DNA of 64,000 nucleotides, from NCBI GenBank assembly GCA_937873695.1, contig CALMYL010000006.1:415185-479184 (forward strand), in the 5' to 3' direction. Every line of letters begins with the position of its first letter. Position 1 is the first letter of the stretch. Below the pieces are notes generated by a model that had not been told where the DNA came from, searched no databases, and was given only the letters and a program-made list of their open reading frames with translations. This DNA comes from an uncultured Ignavibacteria bacterium. Its GTDB lineage: Bacteria; Bacteroidota; Ignavibacteria; Tepidaquicellales; OLB5. A program made the translations under genes and the position numbers. Positions 27,038-35,713 of this stretch are shown one piece after another.

Positions 27038-27814
27038 TTGAATAATTCTGAATTAAAAGAAAAATTAGAAGCTCACTATAAAAACTACAGGAAAAAATTT
27101 TCATCCAAAGATCCTGTCTGGATACTTCACAGGTTCAGTGATGAAAGAGATATTGAGCTGATCGGGCTGGTAACAGCTGCATATGCTTACGGTTCCGTTG
27201 AAATGATAAACAGCTTCATCAACCTGCTTCTCCGAAAAACCGGCAATAAACCATACGAATTTACCATTAATTTTTCCAAACGAAAAGATAAAAAGCATTT
27301 GTCAGGCCTTTATTACAGGTTCAATTCTTATAACGATCTGCTTGATATGTTCAGCGCATTAAAAAATGCGCTTGTAAAATATGGTTCGCTCAAAAACTTA
27401 TTTCTTTCACATATTAAACGCAGTGACCGTAATATTATTCCGGCCCTGACCGGATTTACAAGCGAGCTGAACAAGAACATTCCCGTATTTTCAGATAGAT
27501 ATTACCATTATTTGTTCTCAAATCCGGCTAACCGGAGCACCTGCAAAAGAATGAACCTTTACCTGCGCTGGATGGTTAGAAGCGATGAAATTGATACAGG
27601 GCTGTGGAAAGAGATAGATGCTTCGAAACTTGTGATGCCTGTTGATACCCACATCGCAAAGATATCCAAAGCGCTTAAATTGACCGAAAGGAAAACTATA
27701 GACCTGAAATTTGCACTGGAGCTCACTGAAAAACTGAAGCAGTTCGATCCCCGCGACCCTGTTAAGTATGATTTTGCGTTATGCCACATTGGTATTGATA
27801 AAAAAGAATTTTGA
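27038..27814 (+). CDS. TIGR02757 family protein (DUF2400)
   Basis: A 258-residue protein of a Bacteroidota-centred family of unknown function. The C-terminal signature VMPVDTHIAKISKALKLTER (about residues 198-217) and FDPRDPVKYDFALCHIGI (about 236-253) are characteristic, as is LVTAAYAYG near residue 47. The family resembles HhH-GPD base-excision glycosylases in overall helical layout, but catalytic residues cannot be assigned. No ATG is available before residue 76, and an in-frame stop lies 21 nt upstream, so TTG at 27038 is the best start. Any promoter must lie inside the divergent neighbour. Confidence 0.88.
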   Translation: MNNSELKEKLEAHYKNYRKKFSSKDPVWILHRFSDERDIELIGLVTAAYAYGSVEMINSFINLLLRKTGNKPYEFTINFSKRKDKKHLSGLYYRFNSYNDLLDMFSALKNALVKYGSLKNLFLSHIKRSDRNIIPALTGFTSELNKNIPVFSDRYYHYLFSNPANRSTCKRMNLYLRWMVRSDEIDTGLWKEIDASKLVMPVDTHIAKISKALKLTERKTIDLKFALELTEKLKQFDPRDPVKYDFALCHIGIDKKEF

Positions 27815-27934
27815 ATCTGATCCGTCTTAATATAAAAGGCTATACTTGGGTGTTAGTAACTATAAACATTAATTCTTATTTTACAACTCTCAGTTAATCA
27901 GCGATCCAGGAATTTTTCTAAATACATATTATTT

Positions 27935-29095
27935 ATGAGAATAGGTATTCTTTGTTATCCAACTTACGGCGGAAGCGGAGTTGTGGCTACAGAACTTGGC
28001 ATAGAGCTTGCTGCACGCGGCCACCAGGTACATTTCATTTCTTACAATATGCCCATGAGATTAAATATGGGCTTTTCAGATAATATATCATTTCACAAAG
28101 TTGAAATGGCTTCTTACCCGCTGTTTGATTTTCCGCTTTACAGCATCGCGCTGGCAAGCAAAATTGTTGAAGTAGCAAAGTTCAACGGGCTCGATCTGGT
28201 TCACGCACATTACGCAATACCCCATGCTACAAGCGCGTATCTGGCCCGTGAGATCATTAAGGAAGAGGTTCTTTCGAAGAAAAAGAACAACAGGAACATT
28301 AAGATCATCACTACGCTTCACGGAACTGATATTACATTAACAGGATTGGAAATAAGTTTTCTGCCTACAATGAAATTCTCTGTTCAGAAATCTGATGGTG
28401 TTACCGCAGTTTCAGAATTCCTGAAAACCAAAACACAATCGCAGTATGAAATAACCAAAGAGATCAAGGTAATTCCGAATTTTATCAACCAGGATATCTA
28501 CAAGAAAGTTGATAACAACGAGACGAAATGCCTTAAAGAAAGACTCTCAAAAAATGGTGAAAAAATACTTGTGCATACTTCCAATTTTCGCCCGCTGAAA
28601 CGGGTTGATGATGCCATAAAAGCTTTCAAAATAATCAACGATAAATTGCCTTCAAAACTGCTGCTTATTGGTGACGGACCCGAGCGAAGCAAGTGTGAAT
28701 ACCTTGTAAAGGATCTTGGACTGGTAGATAATGTAAAATTCTACGGTGAGCAGGAGTCATTTACAGAAATACTCTCAGTTTCAGACTTATTCCTGATGCC
28801 TTCGCAATCCGAGAGCTTCGGCCTTTCAGCCCTGGAGGCAATGGCTTGCGGTGTACCTGTTATCTCTTCCAACGCGGGAGGTTTGCCTGAACTGAATCTG
28901 CATGGTGAAACCGGTTACATTGCCGAAATTGGCGATGTTGACAAAATGGCCGATTACGCATTAAGGCTGCTGGAAGACCCCAACAGGTACAAGGTTTTTT
29001 CTGAAAACGCGCTTGATAGAGCCACCACGCTTTTTTCCGCTGAAAAAATTATTCCTGAATACGAAAAGTACTACGAGGAAATTCTTTCTGAATAA
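27935..29095 (+). CDS. bshA: N-acetyl-alpha-D-glucosaminyl L-malate synthase (bacillithiol)
   Basis: A 386-residue GT4 glycosyltransferase that joins UDP-GlcNAc to L-malate in the first step of bacillithiol synthesis. The N-terminal CYPTYGGSGVVATELG (about residues 7-22) is diagnostic of BshA. The sugar-nucleotide site contains HTSNFRPLKRVDD (about 209-221), the conserved EX7E region QSESFGLSALEAMACG (about 291-306), and GEQE. bshB and bshC are not in the window. A TauE/SafE gene follows after 25 nt on the same strand, so an operon linking thiol metabolism and sulfur-compound transport is plausible (inference). Confidence 0.95.
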   Translation: MRIGILCYPTYGGSGVVATELGIELAARGHQVHFISYNMPMRLNMGFSDNISFHKVEMASYPLFDFPLYSIALASKIVEVAKFNGLDLVHAHYAIPHATSAYLAREIIKEEVLSKKKNNRNIKIITTLHGTDITLTGLEISFLPTMKFSVQKSDGVTAVSEFLKTKTQSQYEITKEIKVIPNFINQDIYKKVDNNETKCLKERLSKNGEKILVHTSNFRPLKRVDDAIKAFKIINDKLPSKLLLIGDGPERSKCEYLVKDLGLVDNVKFYGEQESFTEILSVSDLFLMPSQSESFGLSALEAMACGVPVISSNAGGLPELNLHGETGYIAEIGDVDKMADYALRLLEDPNRYKVFSENALDRATTLFSAEKIIPEYEKYYEEILSE

Positions 29096-29120
29096 AAAGA
29101 ACTAATTAATACGTGAAATT

Positions 29121-29942
29121 ATGCTTGTTGAGCTTAGCCTTGTAATTATCGGCTTCGCTATTGGAACGTTTGGAACACTTGTTGGTGCCGGCGGGGGTTT
29201 TGTGCTTATGCCCGTACTTCTGCTTATGTTCCCTCAACAGGATCCGGAAACCCTTACAAGTATTTCGCTTGCAGTTGTTTTTTTTAATGCGGCCTCAGGC
29301 TCTCTTGCATATTCCAGAATGAAAAAGATCGATTACCGTTCAGGACTGGTTTTTTCGCTTGCTGCGGTACCCGGGGCAATTGCGGGTTCATATTCCGTTA
29401 AGTACATCAACAGAGATATTTTTAATATTATCTTTGGTCTCATCCTTGTTGGGGTTTCAGTTTATTTATATTTCAGAAATGCAAGGGCAGTTGTGTCAAG
29501 ATCCGCACCAGGGCATTATGCCAAAAGATATATAATTGACAGTGAAAACAATGAATATGCTTACGCATTTGAACATAAAACCGGCATAATTATAAGTGTT
29601 CTTGTTGGATTTGTTTCAAGCCTGCTTGGTATTGGAGGCGGAATCATCCACGTACCGGCAATGGTAAATATGCTTAACTTTCCTGTGCATATTGCCACAG
29701 CAACATCTCATTTTATACTCGCTATTATGGCTTTCGCGGGAACTTTGACTCACATTTTTGACGGTTCATATACCTGGGATAGTGCATCAAAAACGCTTTA
29801 CCTGGGTATTGGTGTTATTGCAGGGGCACAGCTTGGTGCAAAACTTTCTAAAAAAATGAAAGCAAATTTCATTATCAAAGCATTGGCAATTGCATTATGT
29901 ATTGTTGGTGTAAGGATATTTCTACTAACTTTAATGAAGTAG
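29121..29942 (+). CDS. TauE/SafE family transporter
   Basis: A 273-residue membrane protein with two homologous halves of about four helices each. The repeated glycine motif is GTLVGAGGGFVLMPVLL (about residues 14-30) in the first half and SSLLGIGGGIIHVPAM (about 165-180) in the second. Characterised members export sulfite, sulfoacetate or other organosulfonates; the substrate here cannot be read from sequence. It is placed 25 nt after bshA. A second family member begins at the right end of the window. Confidence 0.92.
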   Translation: MLVELSLVIIGFAIGTFGTLVGAGGGFVLMPVLLLMFPQQDPETLTSISLAVVFFNAASGSLAYSRMKKIDYRSGLVFSLAAVPGAIAGSYSVKYINRDIFNIIFGLILVGVSVYLYFRNARAVVSRSAPGHYAKRYIIDSENNEYAYAFEHKTGIIISVLVGFVSSLLGIGGGIIHVPAMVNMLNFPVHIATATSHFILAIMAFAGTLTHIFDGSYTWDSASKTLYLGIGVIAGAQLGAKLSKKMKANFIIKALAIALCIVGVRIFLLTLMK

Positions 29943-29953
29943 AGTAAGGCTTT

Positions 29954-31456
29954 TCATAAATTTTTCAATTCGCCGGCTTTTTCAATCAGCCAGGATTTAT
30001 GCGGCAGCATACTTGCTGCAGCCAATTCGTTCCTTATTTCGTTATTCTTCCTGGAATTCCCGCTTTCTGCCTTTGCTTTCAATATTTCCCTGTAAAAATT
30101 CAGGAATCTCAGATAGTTATTTATTTCGTTTTTCCTTATTTTTTTGTTTGAAATAAGAAAATGCGAAAATGAATCGATGAGTGAATACGCTTCTTCAATG
30201 TAGTTCAGTTCATAATAGAGCTTTAACATCAATACTTTTACAGGAAGCTTAAGCCTGAATAGTTTTAATTTCACCTTTGAAAGCGAAGCAAGTGATCTTT
30301 CGAATTGTTTTTTGCTGAAAAACAATTCTGCGAATGAATACCCTGTCATATCTTGAGAGTATTCCGGCGAGATCTGCTCGCCATATTTCCGCAGAAATTC
30401 CGCCGCCCAGTCGCTTTCGTTAAGCTGCAGAGCTGTCTGGAAAATAATTAAAAAATTATTTACATCCATATATTGCGCTGTATATGATGTATATAGATCA
30501 AGTGATGCCGCTCTTTTTATTATTTCAAAGTTTATTCTTTGATATTTTTCATCGTTCAAAGAAGTTCGTTTCCTGTTGCAGCATGTCGTAAGCATTAAAT
30601 GAAGGTTCTGCAGTTCATTTTTCCCGAACATATCCGAATACATCCCTACATAGTCGTTCATTTTGTTGAAATATTTTTCATCTTTCTCATCCAGTATGGT
30701 TATCATAAAACACAGGTATATCTTAAGAACTTTCAGCAATCGGCCGTTTTCGGCAACTGCTTCTCCGTTGTTTTCATTAACTTCAATAAATTCGAGTATC
30801 TTCCTGTAATTAATATTTCTAAGATACTCAAAAACTATGTTTTCTTTTAATGGTATGTTGTATGACTGGCTTACCTGGTGCAGTATCTGGTAAACATGAG
30901 AAAGCTCAACAAACGAACTGAAAAGCTGTACTTCACCCCACTCATATCTTTTTTCAAGTATCGGTTCCTGAATATTAGAAAGAAAATAAAGCTGGTGCCA
31001 TATCAGATTAGTATCCTCTTTGTTATAAATATACTCGCCGCCAATTAGATTATTTTTGTCCAGCACGCTTTCAAGTACTGCCAGATTTTTTCGCGCCAAT
31101 CCAAATAACCTGCGTTCAGTCATGTCATCAATCGTGTATTTCTTCATCTCTGTATCGTTTCTTTCAAACAGAGATACAGCAAGGTACTTTTCTAACAGGC
31201 TGTATAATGTTGAAAGAAGGTAACGGTATGTTTTTTCATCATACTTTCTTGAACCGTAGATCTTTCTGAACAGTGCCTCAGGGCTCGTTCTTCGGGCGGT
31301 AATATCAAATTCAGGATATAATGCTGCTATTAATTTAAAAAGTTTTATGACGCTTTCATTGGTATTAAAATAATCTGAACTGATGAAGCGCCTGAATTGC
31401 TTTAATTCAGCCTTATCAAACGTTTTTAATATCTCTGTAAGTTTTTTTAGAAGCAT
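29954..31456 (-). CDS. Uncharacterised alpha-helical repeat protein (copy A)
   Basis: A 500-residue soluble protein with no signal peptide. It is predicted almost entirely helical, with TPR-like helix pairs. The N terminus LLKKLTEILKTFDKAELKQF (residues 2-21), then FRRFISSDYFNTNESVIKLF and LYSLLEKYLAV, belong to a recurrent but unnamed family seen in Ignavibacteria and other Bacteroidota (recall, not a search). It is paralogous to the 513-residue gene at 33990-35531, and each copy lies back to back with a rightward T9SS propeller gene. No catalytic motif is visible. A scaffold or regulatory role tied to the exported neighbour is speculation based on repeated gene order. Confidence 0.8.
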   Translation of the reverse strand: MLLKKLTEILKTFDKAELKQFRRFISSDYFNTNESVIKLFKLIAALYPEFDITARRTSPEALFRKIYGSRKYDEKTYRYLLSTLYSLLEKYLAVSLFERNDTEMKKYTIDDMTERRLFGLARKNLAVLESVLDKNNLIGGEYIYNKEDTNLIWHQLYFLSNIQEPILEKRYEWGEVQLFSSFVELSHVYQILHQVSQSYNIPLKENIVFEYLRNINYRKILEFIEVNENNGEAVAENGRLLKVLKIYLCFMITILDEKDEKYFNKMNDYVGMYSDMFGKNELQNLHLMLTTCCNRKRTSLNDEKYQRINFEIIKRAASLDLYTSYTAQYMDVNNFLIIFQTALQLNESDWAAEFLRKYGEQISPEYSQDMTGYSFAELFFSKKQFERSLASLSKVKLKLFRLKLPVKVLMLKLYYELNYIEEAYSLIDSFSHFLISNKKIRKNEINNYLRFLNFYREILKAKAESGNSRKNNEIRNELAAASMLPHKSWLIEKAGELKNL

Positions 31457-31585
31457 TGTCCCGCTTTATTTTCTGAGGGAAATTACTTGAATTTTAAATT
31501 AAAGTAAATGCCGTTTTCATAGAGATTTCAGTCATTTTCAGCTCGTTCATAGTAAAGAAATCACTCTAATCTTTCAGAAAACTTC

Positions 31586-31617
31586 TTTGTCAGGGTGCAC
31601 ACTGCCGGGTATCTTTG
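31586..31617 (+). promoter_or_regulatory. TTTG-N20-TAnnTTTG promoter of the RHH regulator
   Basis: TTTG (31586-31589), 20 nt, then TATCTTTG (31610-31617) are both perfect consensus matches. A GTGCAC hexamer (31594-31599) lies in the spacer and a double copy lies just downstream, so a repressor bound there would cover the promoter. Confidence 0.75.
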
Positions 31618-31628
31618 TAACATAAAAA

Positions 31629-31640
31629 GTGCACGTGCAC
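31629..31640. promoter_or_regulatory. Perfect 12 bp palindrome, candidate operator
   Basis: GTGCACGTGCAC is two abutting copies of GTGCAC, about 5-15 nt downstream of the predicted start site and 18 nt before the regulator's ATG. With the spacer copy at 31594-31599 it gives three half-site clusters over the promoter. Confidence 0.65.
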
Positions 31641-31657
31641 GTTATTTAGAACCGAGT

Positions 31658-31855
31658 ATGAGAAAGAAACAGAATAACATAACTGAAGCGGTTGCAAAGG
31701 GATACAGACTGAAACCCGAAACACACGAATTGGTTGAGAAATTAAGCATTAAGATTAAGGGTACCAAAAACGATGTTATTAGCAGAGCCTGCAGAATGTT
31801 TGAAAGTTCAGTTAACAGATCAATCAAAAGAAAAAACAGCAAAAACATAATCTAA
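31658..31855 (+). CDS. Small ribbon-helix-helix-like DNA-binding protein
   Basis: A 65-residue basic protein. ATG 31658 is preferred because an earlier in-frame start would place the coding region over the promoter and palindrome. The central segment has a beta-strand (KGYRLKPETHELVEKLS, about residues 13-29), then helix, a GTK turn and helix (NDVISRACRMFES). This is the size and layout of ribbon-helix-helix repressors, and the C terminus is Lys/Arg-rich. The GTGCAC palindrome directly upstream suggests autoregulation. The T9SS propeller gene follows after 53 nt and is probably under the same promoter, so the regulator may control expression of that exported protein (inference). Confidence 0.7.
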   Translation: MRKKQNNITEAVAKGYRLKPETHELVEKLSIKIKGTKNDVISRACRMFESSVNRSIKRKNSKNII

Positions 31856-31908
31856 CAGAATAAATTAACAATAATATAATCATCAACTAAACAAAAAGGA
31901 GTAATCAA

Positions 31909-33834
31909 ATGAGACACTATTCATCCATTAAAACCAGGAGTTCACTGTGCTTTATGCTCTCTGCCGTACTTTTGTTTCTTTTCACATTTAACTTAAGGCT
32001 AATAGCACAGGATAAATCCGGGGTAGATATCCCCGCGCAGTTCAACTATTCAACCAGCAATACCGGAAGTACATCGGAGCCAATGATGACTTCTCTTCAG
32101 CCCGGCGAACAGCAGTTTGCCCCGGAAAAAAGATCGTTACTTGACCAGTTAAGGAATGCAAGACTGAATAATGACCTTGTTAAGGCAGAGGAGCTTCGTA
32201 CAACTCTTGATCAATTGGACGGTTTAACAGCATACGTACCTCAGGAAAACAATGATCCTTCGAACAATCCTATAAGGGAAAAGTTTGTAACCATGAATGT
32301 TAAACCTCCGTTTGTGTACGAAGGTGATTTTTCGGTTTCAACAATTTCATCCGCGGGAATTTGGGCGGTAGCAACAGCAAGCTCTAACCGTTCAACAGCT
32401 ATCTTTGCCGCTACTACAGAGTATGTTAGCGGGGCAGGTGATAATGTTAAAATATTTGTATCTTATAATGGCGGCGCAACATGGAACCTGAAGTATACTT
32501 ATAACGGTTTTGCCTCAGGGGTTGATTGCCGTGCTGGCGAGCTTGATATTGAACCTATCATCAGCGGAAGCGATACTTTAGTATATTGTGCAGTTGGAAT
32601 AAATTATAATAGTCATGCCTGGTCAACAATGATTGTTGCAAATATAGGTACCGGGGCAGGCTCCGGTGCTACATGGAGTTTTGGAGGATATTTGAGTGCA
32701 AATGTTAATTATTATAATCCAAAAGTAACAAGCGATAATACGACTTATTCAAATGCGTCTTATATTTATATGACCTCCTCATTTGATTCGGCCGGCACTA
32801 CACGCTATACCACCAGGTATCTTCTTGTTACAAGTCCCTTTACAACTTCACCAACTTACATCTACAGGCAGCCCAATGCTCCTAACGGTTTCTGGTGGCA
32901 ATCAAATGGACTTACTCCGAATACTTATCTGCATCAGGATATATGCTATTATAATACAGGGAGTGTTGACAGAATTTATACTGTTTATAATCATGCGGGT
33001 ACCGCAACAGACAAAAGAGTTTACATAGCATGGAGCAATGATTATGGTGTAACTGTTGGCGCGGGCAATACGCTTACACTTACTGAAACAAATAATATAC
33101 TTAGTGCAGTTTGCGCCGCAAACGGGGGAATCGGCAGGCAAACAGTAGCAATAGGATACAGGATGCTTTATTCTGCCGGTGACTGGGATTACCGCATACA
33201 ATATTCACCCTCAGGCGGAACGTCTTCGGGAGTTTTTACGGGTCAGTATATGGAATATACAAGCGATACATCTAAGCTTATAAGTCTTCAGGCTGTTGAT
33301 CTTGCTAACGGCAAGTTTGTAACAGGGAATGCTATGAATGGCGGTGAGCACTACTACAGATCGTTTAACGGAACCGCTGTGGGAACAATATACCAGACAA
33401 ACAATATACCGGGTGATTTCAGTTACGGCGGATGCCGTGCCGGCTACTGGAACTCAACGAATCCTGATTCATGTGTAGTAGTATGGTCGCCAAACCTTGG
33501 CGCAGGAGCGCTCTGCTCACGGCTGATCTGCAGTACCGTTGGGATACAAAATAACGGTAATGGTGTGCCATCTGAGTTTTCTTTAAAGCAAAATTATCCT
33601 AATCCGTTCAATCCGGTGACTAATATCAAATTCAGCATACCAAGATCATCATTTGTAAAGATCACAGTGTTCGATATTACAGGAAAAGAGATCGCAAAAA
33701 TTGTTAATGAAAATATGAACGCTGGTACTTACACGGTTGATTTCAATGCATCTAACCTGGCTACCGGAGTTTATTTATACAGGATTGATGCCGAAGGATT
33801 TACTGATGTGAAGAAAATGATGCTGATAAAGTAA
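31909..33834 (+). CDS. Exported sialidase-fold propeller protein with T9SS sorting domain (copy A)
   Basis: A 641-residue protein. The signal peptide ends near residue 36 (LRLIAQDK). A short charged helix (LLDQLRNARLNNDLVKAEEL, about 76-95) precedes a beta-propeller-like region with BNR/Asp-box motifs such as VSYNGGATWNLKY. The type A sorting domain is at about 556-641 (KQNYPNPFNPVTN). The sialidase Arg triad cannot be placed with confidence, so enzymatic activity is not claimed. It is a paralogue of the 610-residue protein at 35714, sharing the N-terminal helix and propeller. It probably lies in one transcript with the small RHH regulator, 53 nt upstream. Confidence 0.87.
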   Translation: MRHYSSIKTRSSLCFMLSAVLLFLFTFNLRLIAQDKSGVDIPAQFNYSTSNTGSTSEPMMTSLQPGEQQFAPEKRSLLDQLRNARLNNDLVKAEELRTTLDQLDGLTAYVPQENNDPSNNPIREKFVTMNVKPPFVYEGDFSVSTISSAGIWAVATASSNRSTAIFAATTEYVSGAGDNVKIFVSYNGGATWNLKYTYNGFASGVDCRAGELDIEPIISGSDTLVYCAVGINYNSHAWSTMIVANIGTGAGSGATWSFGGYLSANVNYYNPKVTSDNTTYSNASYIYMTSSFDSAGTTRYTTRYLLVTSPFTTSPTYIYRQPNAPNGFWWQSNGLTPNTYLHQDICYYNTGSVDRIYTVYNHAGTATDKRVYIAWSNDYGVTVGAGNTLTLTETNNILSAVCAANGGIGRQTVAIGYRMLYSAGDWDYRIQYSPSGGTSSGVFTGQYMEYTSDTSKLISLQAVDLANGKFVTGNAMNGGEHYYRSFNGTAVGTIYQTNNIPGDFSYGGCRAGYWNSTNPDSCVVVWSPNLGAGALCSRLICSTVGIQNNGNGVPSEFSLKQNYPNPFNPVTNIKFSIPRSSFVKITVFDITGKEIAKIVNENMNAGTYTVDFNASNLATGVYLYRIDAEGFTDVKKMMLIK

Positions 33835-33956
33835 AGCTGATCAAATAATGTAATTTCATTTTTGCCCGGTAAAAAATGTGAATGTGTGACCGGAAATCAA
33901 CAATAGCGGGAAGGGAAATATACATAAAATTCTTCTTACACTTCACAAATATTGAT

Positions 33957-33990
33957 AAAAAGAGACTTCCTGATAGAAGTCTCTTTTTAT
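33957..33990. terminator. Bidirectional terminator
   Basis: A perfect 13 bp stem, AAAAAGAGACTTC (33957-33969) with GAAGTCTCTTTTT (33976-33988), serves both convergent genes. Confidence 0.92.
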
Positions 33991-35531
33991 TAAACAGCTT
34001 TCTTTTTTAAGATATTCAGCATACCGGTATGCGTAAGCTTGCTTTCAATCCACGAAACAAAATCAAACTGCTCAAGAATATTCTTTTCAAATTTGTCATT
34101 TGATATTTTCTCTATTGAGTATTTCAGTTCTTCGTATAACCCAAGTCTTTGCTCATCGCTGCTGTAATTCATTGCGCGTGTTATAAAATCAAGTATCAGC
34201 TTCTCGAATTTGAATATTCTGTTAGATCTTTCAAGGAATCTGCGGGTTGATCTTACTGTGTATTCCAGCAGGTCATAATTGCCTGCCTCAAAATGCACTA
34301 TCAGGCTTCTTATTCTGGCGAATATATTCTGCTCGGGATCAATTTTGGGATTGGAAACATTCAGTATACGGTTCAAATAAAAAATACATCTGTCAAAATC
34401 TTTCATCAAAAAATATGCATATGCCATCCTGTTGTATATAGAAAGCTTCCTGTTCTCGCTGATGGATTTTTTGAACTTTTCGAAACCAGATTCAATACTG
34501 CCCGTAATACTTTTAAGGCTGTCTGTTTTCAGAGATCTTATCGCGTAATTCAGCTCCAGATCACTTGTGAGCAAAAATATCCTTGATTGGATCTCAATGT
34601 ATTCCTTTTTGTTTTCAAACTGCTTTGAAAACAGCTTGAGTTTCCTCATGTAAATATCAAAATCAGAATGTTTGCCGGTAATTACACAGGCATGAAGATA
34701 ATTATTCAACGCAAGAACATAACTTCTCGGGTTTTCACGGATGTACTTCTTATCACTTTCCATCAAAAGAACAAGTTCTTTGCGGTATTTAAGCCACTGC
34801 GGACGGTCATCAATAATCCTGTAATAATGACCGAGTACTGTGTAAAATTTGAATTTTGAATCAAAAGTCTTCGCGCAAGATACATCTTGCATCAGATGAT
34901 TGTTGACAATGCTGTTCAGTTTTTCCAGGTCTTTTTCGTTGCGTATGTTCCCGGTTTCTTTTGTGAACATAAACATATCATTATATATGATGTGATATTG
35001 TTCGTTAATGCTCAGGTTCTCAAGATTTTCAAGGGTATTCCTTTTCAGGGCCGCATAATTCACTTCATCATTGTTGGCATAGTAATCTGTCGCAAGGCTT
35101 GTCAATGCCTTGTTGTATAGCAGCGCCAGATAAAAAGGCTTGTCATTTTCTCTTGCCATTGCAATAGATTTATTAAGAAGGGTTCTGAATTGTTTGTATA
35201 GCCCCTTTTCAAACAGGACATTCAGCTCTATCATCATCATATTCAGTTTTGATACCGCGAATTTTTCCGCGTGGTAAGAACTTAGAGCCTTAAGTATCAG
35301 ATTAAAAAGGTAATTTTTCGTTGAATAGAGTTTTTCAGCGAATTTTTCACCTTTAAATCTCACTTTTATCTGCGGTTCGTCATATTCGCTAAGAGCGTCT
35401 ATCGCATCAAAGAGCTTTACATATGTATTTTTTTCACCGATCGTATGTTTTGATGCAAATTTCTTAAAATAACCCTTTTCTGATTTGCTCATAGATTTGA
35501 TCAGCTGGAACAGATCATCTGATGTTCTCAT
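33990..35531 (-). CDS. Uncharacterised alpha-helical repeat protein (copy B)
   Basis: A 513-residue soluble helical protein, paralogous to the gene at 29954-31456. They share an N-terminal pattern of a hydrophobic helix, SKSEKGYFKKFAS (here residues 15-27), a KLF helix, and a K-Y-K-rich helix before LKALSSYHAEK. Later helix pairs are TPR-like (FYLALLYNKALTSLATDYY; RMAYAYFLMKDFDRCIFYL). There is no signal peptide, membrane segment or catalytic motif. Its start is 182 nt from the divergent start of the second T9SS propeller, repeating the arrangement of copy A. The function is unknown. Confidence 0.8.
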   Translation of the reverse strand: MRTSDDLFQLIKSMSKSEKGYFKKFASKHTIGEKNTYVKLFDAIDALSEYDEPQIKVRFKGEKFAEKLYSTKNYLFNLILKALSSYHAEKFAVSKLNMMMIELNVLFEKGLYKQFRTLLNKSIAMARENDKPFYLALLYNKALTSLATDYYANNDEVNYAALKRNTLENLENLSINEQYHIIYNDMFMFTKETGNIRNEKDLEKLNSIVNNHLMQDVSCAKTFDSKFKFYTVLGHYYRIIDDRPQWLKYRKELVLLMESDKKYIRENPRSYVLALNNYLHACVITGKHSDFDIYMRKLKLFSKQFENKKEYIEIQSRIFLLTSDLELNYAIRSLKTDSLKSITGSIESGFEKFKKSISENRKLSIYNRMAYAYFLMKDFDRCIFYLNRILNVSNPKIDPEQNIFARIRSLIVHFEAGNYDLLEYTVRSTRRFLERSNRIFKFEKLILDFITRAMNYSSDEQRLGLYEELKYSIEKISNDKFEKNILEQFDFVSWIESKLTHTGMLNILKKKAV

Positions 35532-35659
35532 CGACTTCTATAAACCCCCGTCCTATTTTCTACGAAAATATGCAAAAAATGAACATTTAACTGTGTAATT
35601 AGCGGTATTGACTTATGAAATATTCAAAAGAATGATTTTTTAAGCAAATTAACTGAATA

Positions 35660-35667
35660 TATATTTG
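35660..35667 (+). promoter_or_regulatory. -7 element of the second T9SS propeller gene
   Basis: TATATTTG matches TAnnTTTG, 46 nt before the start codon. The upstream TTTG partner is not evident. Confidence 0.45.
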
Positions 35668-35713
35668 CAGTAATTAGGGGGAATTAATTAAACTAATATA
35701 AACGGAGAACAAA

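Noticed and set aside
31595-31657. Upstream start for the RHH-like protein
   Set aside because: It would translate through the -7 element and the palindrome; ATG 31658 gives a normal RHH size.
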